A stretch of DNA of 64,000 bases, taken from Gigaspora rosea (Eukaryota; Glomeromycota; Glomeromycetes; Diversisporales; Gigasporaceae). The notes beneath the pieces were generated by a model. It worked only from the letters and a program-made list of their open reading frames with translations, was not told the DNA's origin and did no database searches. The translations under genes were made by a program, and so were the position numbers. The stretch spans positions 289,668 to 353,667 of the forward strand of contig QKWP01000116.1 in assembly GCA_003550325.1 (NCBI GenBank), in the 5' to 3' direction. This document shows, one piece after another, positions 58,878 to 64,000 of this stretch. How positions within the stretch are numbered: position 1 is the first letter of the stretch; each line of letters begins with the position of its first letter.

Positions 58878-60727
58878 TTACATATATTTTAATGAAACTA
58901 CAGAATTATTTCTATAAAGAAATTTTGCTAATTCTTTGCATTCATTAAAGCTAAGCTGATTATAATAAATATATAAATCAGTTAAAGTAGTATTTTTGCA
59001 GAGTGCTTCTACTAATACTTTTACCCCTTCATAACCAAGTCGATTATCGCAAAGATTTAAAGATGTTAAAGTGGTATTTTTGTAAAGAAACTCTGCTAAT
59101 ATTTGCCCTTCCTTAAAAGTAAGTTTATCATTATAAAGAGTTAAATCCGTTAAAGTTTTGTTTTTGCAAAGTGCATCTGTTAATATTTTTACTGCTTCAT
59201 AAACTTCATTAAGGAAATTACTACAAAGACTTAAGGAAGTTAAAGTTGTATTTTTGCAAAGAGTTTCCGATAACGCTTTGATTCCATCAATTTTGATCTC
59301 ACCGCCGAGGGTTAAAGAAGTTAATGTATTATTCACATAGAGAACTTCAGCTAACGCTTTTACTCCTTCGGTACCAAGTTGATTATTACAAAGACTTAAA
59401 GAAGTCAAAGTAGTATTATCACGAAGGGAAAGACTTAAAGAAGTCAATGCAGTATTTTCACGAAGAGAAAGACTTAAAGAAGTCAATGTAGTATTTTCAC
59501 GAAGAGCTTCTGCTAATATTTTGGCTTCTTCAAAACCAAGATCATCGCCTCTAGGATCCAAAGAAGTTAAAGAGATGTTTTTACAAAGAGCCCCTGCTAT
59601 CGCCTTTAACCTTCAAGACAAATCCCACAATTTACAAAAGCCAAAGAAGTTAAAACGTTATTCTTGCTAATAGTCTCTGCCATGGCTTTAAATCCTTCAA
59701 AGTCAAAAAGTTTAATATTATAAAGGTTTAAGGATGTCAAAGAGATATTGTTGTAAAGAATCTCTGCAAATATTTTTGCACTTTTGAAACTTATTACGTC
59801 AGCGGCAAGGTTTAAGGATGCTAAAGTTTTGTTTCTATAGAGATCCTTTTCAAATTCTTCTTCTGCTATGTCATCACAAAATATATTGTCGCGAAGACTT
59901 AAGGTAGATAAAGATGTGTTCTCATAAAGAGCATCTGTCAATGTTTTCAATTCCACACAACTATGATCATTATAATAAATGTCACTAATTTCATCACGTC
60001 TTGAATCTTCACATTCCGAATCACAACCCTCTTCCTCACAATCATGACTATAATGAATCTCGACACAATATTCACTACATCTAAGATTACAGTGATGAAG
60101 CGTTAATGAATCCAGACTACCATTTTTACGAAGAATATTTGCTAGTGCTTTTATAGCTTGGAAACTAAATTCAATATGATTAAAGATTAAGGTCGTAATA
60201 GTGGTGCTTTTATAAAGAAAATTTTCCAATATCTTTACCAATCTTTTATTAGTAATTTCATTGAAACTAAAATACTTGATTTTTTTACTTGTTCGTGCCA
60301 ACATTGTAATTAAAGAATATTCAACTACTTTAGCCACGTTATCCTCATTGAATATTTCGTAGATTTCACCATTTTTGTCATAATTACGTTCATATTTCTC
60401 ACGGTGAAGGTAATTTGCGATACCTTTTTTTAAATCACAATTATTAAAATACGTAGTATATGAAGTATAATTAATTAAGGGCTTTGGATCATTAGGAAAT
60501 GGTATATTTAATTGATTCAATGGTGCCTTTTCTTTTTCATTTAATGATAAAAGATATATGCTCATAAGTCTTTTATCATTACAGTGCTTTGATGATTTAC
60601 TCCATAATATTGGAATGATAATACTACACCATTGACGATTTACAAGAAGACATGTAAATAAGTGTCTGGGGTATTTTTTAAGGTAATTAAAGATTTCATA
60701 AAGGCAATCATTCGTTAATTCTACCAT
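58878..60727 (-). CDS. F-box/leucine-rich-repeat protein with one frameshift
   Basis: Starts at ATG 60725-60727. Residues 1-45 (LTNDCLYEIFNYLKKYPRHL, CLLVNRQWC) are an F-box-like domain that would bind Skp1 in an SCF ubiquitin ligase. After ~150 less conserved residues come ribonuclease-inhibitor-type LRRs of 28 residues: NTTLTSLNLCDNRLGYEGVK is the clearest, about eleven units, ending at a stop at 58878. An acidic insert (HDCEEEGCDSECEDSRRDE) interrupts the early repeats. The first frame ends at 59606; the next frame begins mid-repeat (LKAIAGALCKNISLTSL). One base missing from GGTTAAAG explains both, so this is one ~615-residue gene. Repeats near 59400-59500 contain a nested short duplication (LSLSLRENTALTSL). 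Such genes form large families in these fungi; the substrate is unknown. Confidence 0.8.
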
Positions 60728-61187
60728 TTTTGAAAAGGTAAAAGATGAAATTTGCTAAATTTTCACGGATAAATGATTTAAAAGTATTATTGTTTTGATT
60801 TGTCCAAATGATGTAAACGTTACGTTTTTCATTTAATTACGTTTTTTTTTTCATCAGGCATAATGTTGCACAGAAATCATTTTCGGCGATTATCTTGATT
60901 ATACGAGAACGTGCTTGATAACGAAGTACAGCAAACTAGAATGGCGTGTAAACACAATTTTGCATTTGATTGGGCATTAAATCTATGATTTCATATGTTA
61001 ATGTGCTGCATACTGCTATTGTACATATATGGGCATACCGGATTTGGTATTCAGATGGGGATGATAAAAAATCGCTTTTTTAATGATTTAATGATTTTAA
61101 CTTGATTTAATAAAATATTTTGCGACGTTGATGGATGAAGCTGAAGTTACTGTATCTAATTGGTTAATTTCAACTTTAGTGTCACAT
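60728..61187. other. Upstream region of the F-box gene
   Basis: 460 bp between the F-box start codon and the GACCCG repeats. No TATA box or second gene stands out. Confidence 0.4.
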
Positions 61188-62670
61188 GTAGTGATTCGAC
61201 CCGACGGGTCACGGGTCAGAAACGAAAATTAAGTGATTATTGATCCGACCCGAGTCAGATAAGTGACCCAACGGGGTCAGATGTTTAACCCGGGTCATGA
61301 ATCGGGTCAACCGGTCATCATGAATGAATCCTGCAATTACCATTGATAATAAAAATTTTATAATGTATCAAAATGGGTTAAAATAATTGAATTTAGCAAC
61401 TTGACAGGCCTTGGTTGAATTAGGCAGATGGTTACGAAGTTAAGTCAGATATTAACGGGCACTGAGCCAATTTGAACACTTGTGGGTTATAAAAGCAATT
61501 AAAATCAAACTGCTGATACATTTGAAAATCCGGGAAAAACGTATAAAACGAAAAAAATAATGAAGCTCATAATTTAATTATATCGTCTAACAATGCGTTT
61601 TGCATTTAAAATTGAAGAAGAAACTTAATGTATAGTGTGCAGATATAAAAAATCACCTGAAAATTTTAATAAGCCATGAATCTTGATCCGTTTGACTTTC
61701 AATCAAGATAGCAGTCACATGACTTTTTGATGTTATAATTTTAGATTACTAATAAAAATTCGATCAAATCAGTACTGTATTGGGATTATCATAATGATCA
61801 CGGCCTGAATAATGTCATAAATCATATGACCGCTACCAAAAGTCAAAATTTAAAAAGTTCGCTAACACGTTTCTTTTTTTTTTACATGTTTTAATATAGT
61901 CTCTTTAATAATGGCTAAATGGTATTTAAGTTTCATTTAGAAATGTAAAGAGGCTAATTTTTCACTTTATTCTTATTTTTAACTAGATATTATTTTAATG
62001 ATTGATTATAAAATATTGATCACAATTCCGAGATAAAATGCAATTTTGATTTTGATTATATAAACTAACTTGTTTGCTACTACTATTTACATTTATGTCA
62101 AAGTTTCTGAGTTTCTGATATGCTTAGCAGTTAGGTATTTTTAGTTCCGTTAAAATTTGATAATATTTTTCTCGTAGTGATACGGGTCGATGAAAAAATC
62201 GTGGGCCGGGTCAATCCTAAAAAAGCTCGGGCTGGTCGACCGGGCCGACCTTTTGCTAGTGTAATTTTTTTCTGTGCAAAATCAGCCAACATATCTATAT
62301 TAAACATGAAAAGGTCATAAGGTAGTTCTTGTTGAACTCTTGTCTTGTGTAAACGATTTAATTATTATTCTTTTTGTCCTCGAGAAACTTTCAGCACGTT
62401 AGTATTTTATGTTGATTGATTGTCTATGCCACTGAACATTTCCGATCCTTATATTATATTGGAATTTGCCAATTTATCGCCTAAATAAGCCAACTTCTCT
62501 TACATTATTATAAACGACTAGCCGATTTTTATTCAATTTCTAGCCTGAAAATATGTTTAGAAGAGAAATGATTTTTGACACTTCTCTTATCAACCGGCCC
62601 AGCCCACAAAGGTGCAGGCTGAAGGTTGACCCGCCCATCAACCAGACTGTTGGATCAGGGTTGACCATTA
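61188..62670. repeat. GACCCG/CGGGTC-rich repeat blocks, probably hAT-type ends
   Basis: Three GC-rich islands in AT-rich sequence: 61188-61325 (TAGTGATTCGACCCGACGGG, then GACCCG or CGGGTC nine times), 62177-62265 (TAGTGATACGGGTCGATG) and 62590-62670 (GGTTGACCCGCC, ending ATCAGGGTTGACCATTACTA). The last, inverted, begins TAGTAATGGTCAACCC, so 62177-62670 may be one small element. Multiple subterminal hexamers in both orientations are a hAT trait. Target duplications were not resolved. Confidence 0.5.
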
Positions 62671-63340
62671 CTATTTTCTCATCATTTTTTAAAACTTCAG
62701 AGTTCTTTAGCTGACCGTTTTTCTGAATCTTTACTCCAACATTTTTTTATCAGATTTACATAACATTGTGAAGCTTTGTTGATAATGCGCATAGCATTAT
62801 TTGATATTCATTTGACTTATAATTACATAATATAGCTTTACCTTACATTACTTCCCACATGATTCATGCTGAAAGAATTCATTGTTATTGTTTGCTTTGT
62901 GTTCAACAACTATATATTACACAAAACCAAATTCTTATTTGCAACTTATCAGCGAATTATATATATAATCTTACATAAGATATTATGGCCCATAATATAA
63001 TGAAAATCTTATGATCGACACAGTATATGATGTAAAATATTACATTATATTACGGATATATTACGGTGTATATTTCAAAATATTTCAAAATATTTTGCGT
63101 AATATTGTAAATAGATCAAATAAAAAAATGCAAATTACCTCTTACAGGGGTTGCAGGAGGCACATTTTGTGATCATTTCACATTGTTTCACAATATTTTG
63201 CAAATTTTCACAAATTTTCAAAAATAAATAAATGATATACATATTCACATAATTATGCTTTTTTTACAAATTTTCACATTATTTCGCAAGGTTTCTCAAT
63301 TTATTATAAAATTTTATATTTTTATTTAGAGACTTGTTAT
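62671..63340. other. AT-rich spacer with TTTCACA and ATTACG words
   Basis: No gene. Between 63050 and 63300 the words AAATTTTCACA, ATTTCACA and ATATTACGG recur. Nothing else seen. Confidence 0.45.
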
Positions 63341-63344
63341 TGCC

Positions 63345-63460
63345 ACCCCCCACTTTTGTTAATGCCACCCCCTATCCCAGAATCCGGCCTTTTCAGACCA
63401 ATTCCGACCTAAATCATGTGACCAAGCCACAAAACAAGGTCACATGACCAATAAAATTTG
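63345..63460 (+). mobile_element. MULE-like terminal repeat, element leaves the right edge
   Basis: TTATTGCCACCCCCCACTTT then TGTTAATGCCACCCCCTA, then AAATCATGTGAC. The terminal repeat of the MULE at 50595 has the same build: a doubled TGATATTKCCACACCC box followed by AATCATGTGATG. Next comes a hairpin TCATGTGACC..GGTCACATGA (63414-63448). No partner end occurs in the window, so it would lie to the right. The remaining sequence to 64000 has no frame. Confidence 0.45.
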
Positions 63461-64000
63461 TCTCTAAGCTGCAAAACTTACATTTTTGAGACTCCTGCAC
63501 CTACTTTTTTGATACTCCTAGATGTACCCCAAAATTTATATACTTTTTTGATACTAATATCATGTGCAGATGACCATTACTAGCAAGCTTTTTAAAATTT
63601 AACAATAACTATTAAAAAAATGTCATATAATAAATATTATAACTTTTCTATAAAGAACAGCCAACATAGGTTTAATAAATAACTTGATTGCATGGTCACG
63701 AATAAAAAATCTACTGTCTTTTAAAAAGTTTAGCACGCTTTATAATATCTTTATTTTTAAACTTTTTATTTATGGCCTGGTTGTGCAGGTTTTTAACAAA
63801 GATTATATTTATTTTTTAGAAGTTTAATATGCTTCGCACCCATGTGATATGCTTGTATATCGCACCCTAATTTGATTGGCTAAATTTGCAGATAATTATT
63901 TTTTTTAAAAAAAACAATTTTTAATAAAATTCTTTAGATTAAGAATTAATTAGTCTATGAAATTTTAAGAAAAGTCTTAAAATTTTTTGCGCCTAAACGC

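Overview
The window looks like a piece of a very AT-rich fungal nuclear genome, most likely an arbuscular mycorrhizal fungus (Glomeromycotina, Rhizophagus-like). That is an inference from gene content: a MATA_HMG-type HMG-box gene, an F-box/leucine-rich-repeat gene, the remains of a kinase and of a Sel1-repeat protein typical of large expanded families, LINE elements whose ORF2 carries endonuclease, RT and RNase H-like regions, a Helitron helicase and a MULE with a FAR1/WRKY-GCM1-like zinc region. No search was possible, so the species is not certain. Two single Ns (7669, 29757) sit between near-identical copies and mark assembly joins.

Layout. 1-210: start of a Brinker/psq-type HTH gene leaving the left edge. 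488-746: palindromic MITE. 800-7799: nearly full-length LINE (+), frameshifted. 7801-8885: ~96-bp tandem repeat. 9422-9678: second copy of the first MITE. 9799-12356: a 2.56-kb retroposon with a tRNA-like head, LINE-like tail and 18-bp target duplication. 13.7-16.4 kb: kinase pseudogene (-) split by a 1.8-kb array of alternating inverted repeats. 16.5-17.5 kb: minisatellite. 17.6-17.9 kb: Sel1 relic (-). 22214-22777: HMG-box gene (+). 23645-25345: non-autonomous TIR element. 26.2-32.6 kb: decayed LINE (-). 33.5-37 kb: small inverted-repeat elements and a duplication. 37.8-42.5 kb: decayed Helitron (+) holding two nested MITEs. 42.8-47.9 kb: a nest of MITEs and hAT-like elements. 48749-50173: secreted tandem-repeat protein (+) with one internal stop. 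50595-54957: complete MULE with ~75-bp terminal inverted repeats. 58878-60727: F-box/LRR gene (-) with one frameshift. 61.2-62.7 kb: GACCCG-rich repeats. 63345 onward: an end resembling the MULE terminus, running off the right edge.

How it fits together. The window is a transposon graveyard with three host-type loci worth expressing in thought: the HMG-box gene, the secreted repeat protein and the F-box/LRR gene. The non-autonomous elements can be matched to likely helpers by their ends: TA-flanked CAGT or TGGG ends (Tc1/mariner/pogo type), 8-bp duplications with TAG ends (hAT type), and a retroposon whose 3' tail copies the tail of the LINEs. Two kinds of damage recur: indels in A/T homopolymers (perhaps sequencing error) and stop codons explained by C-to-T change at CAA, CAG or CGA.
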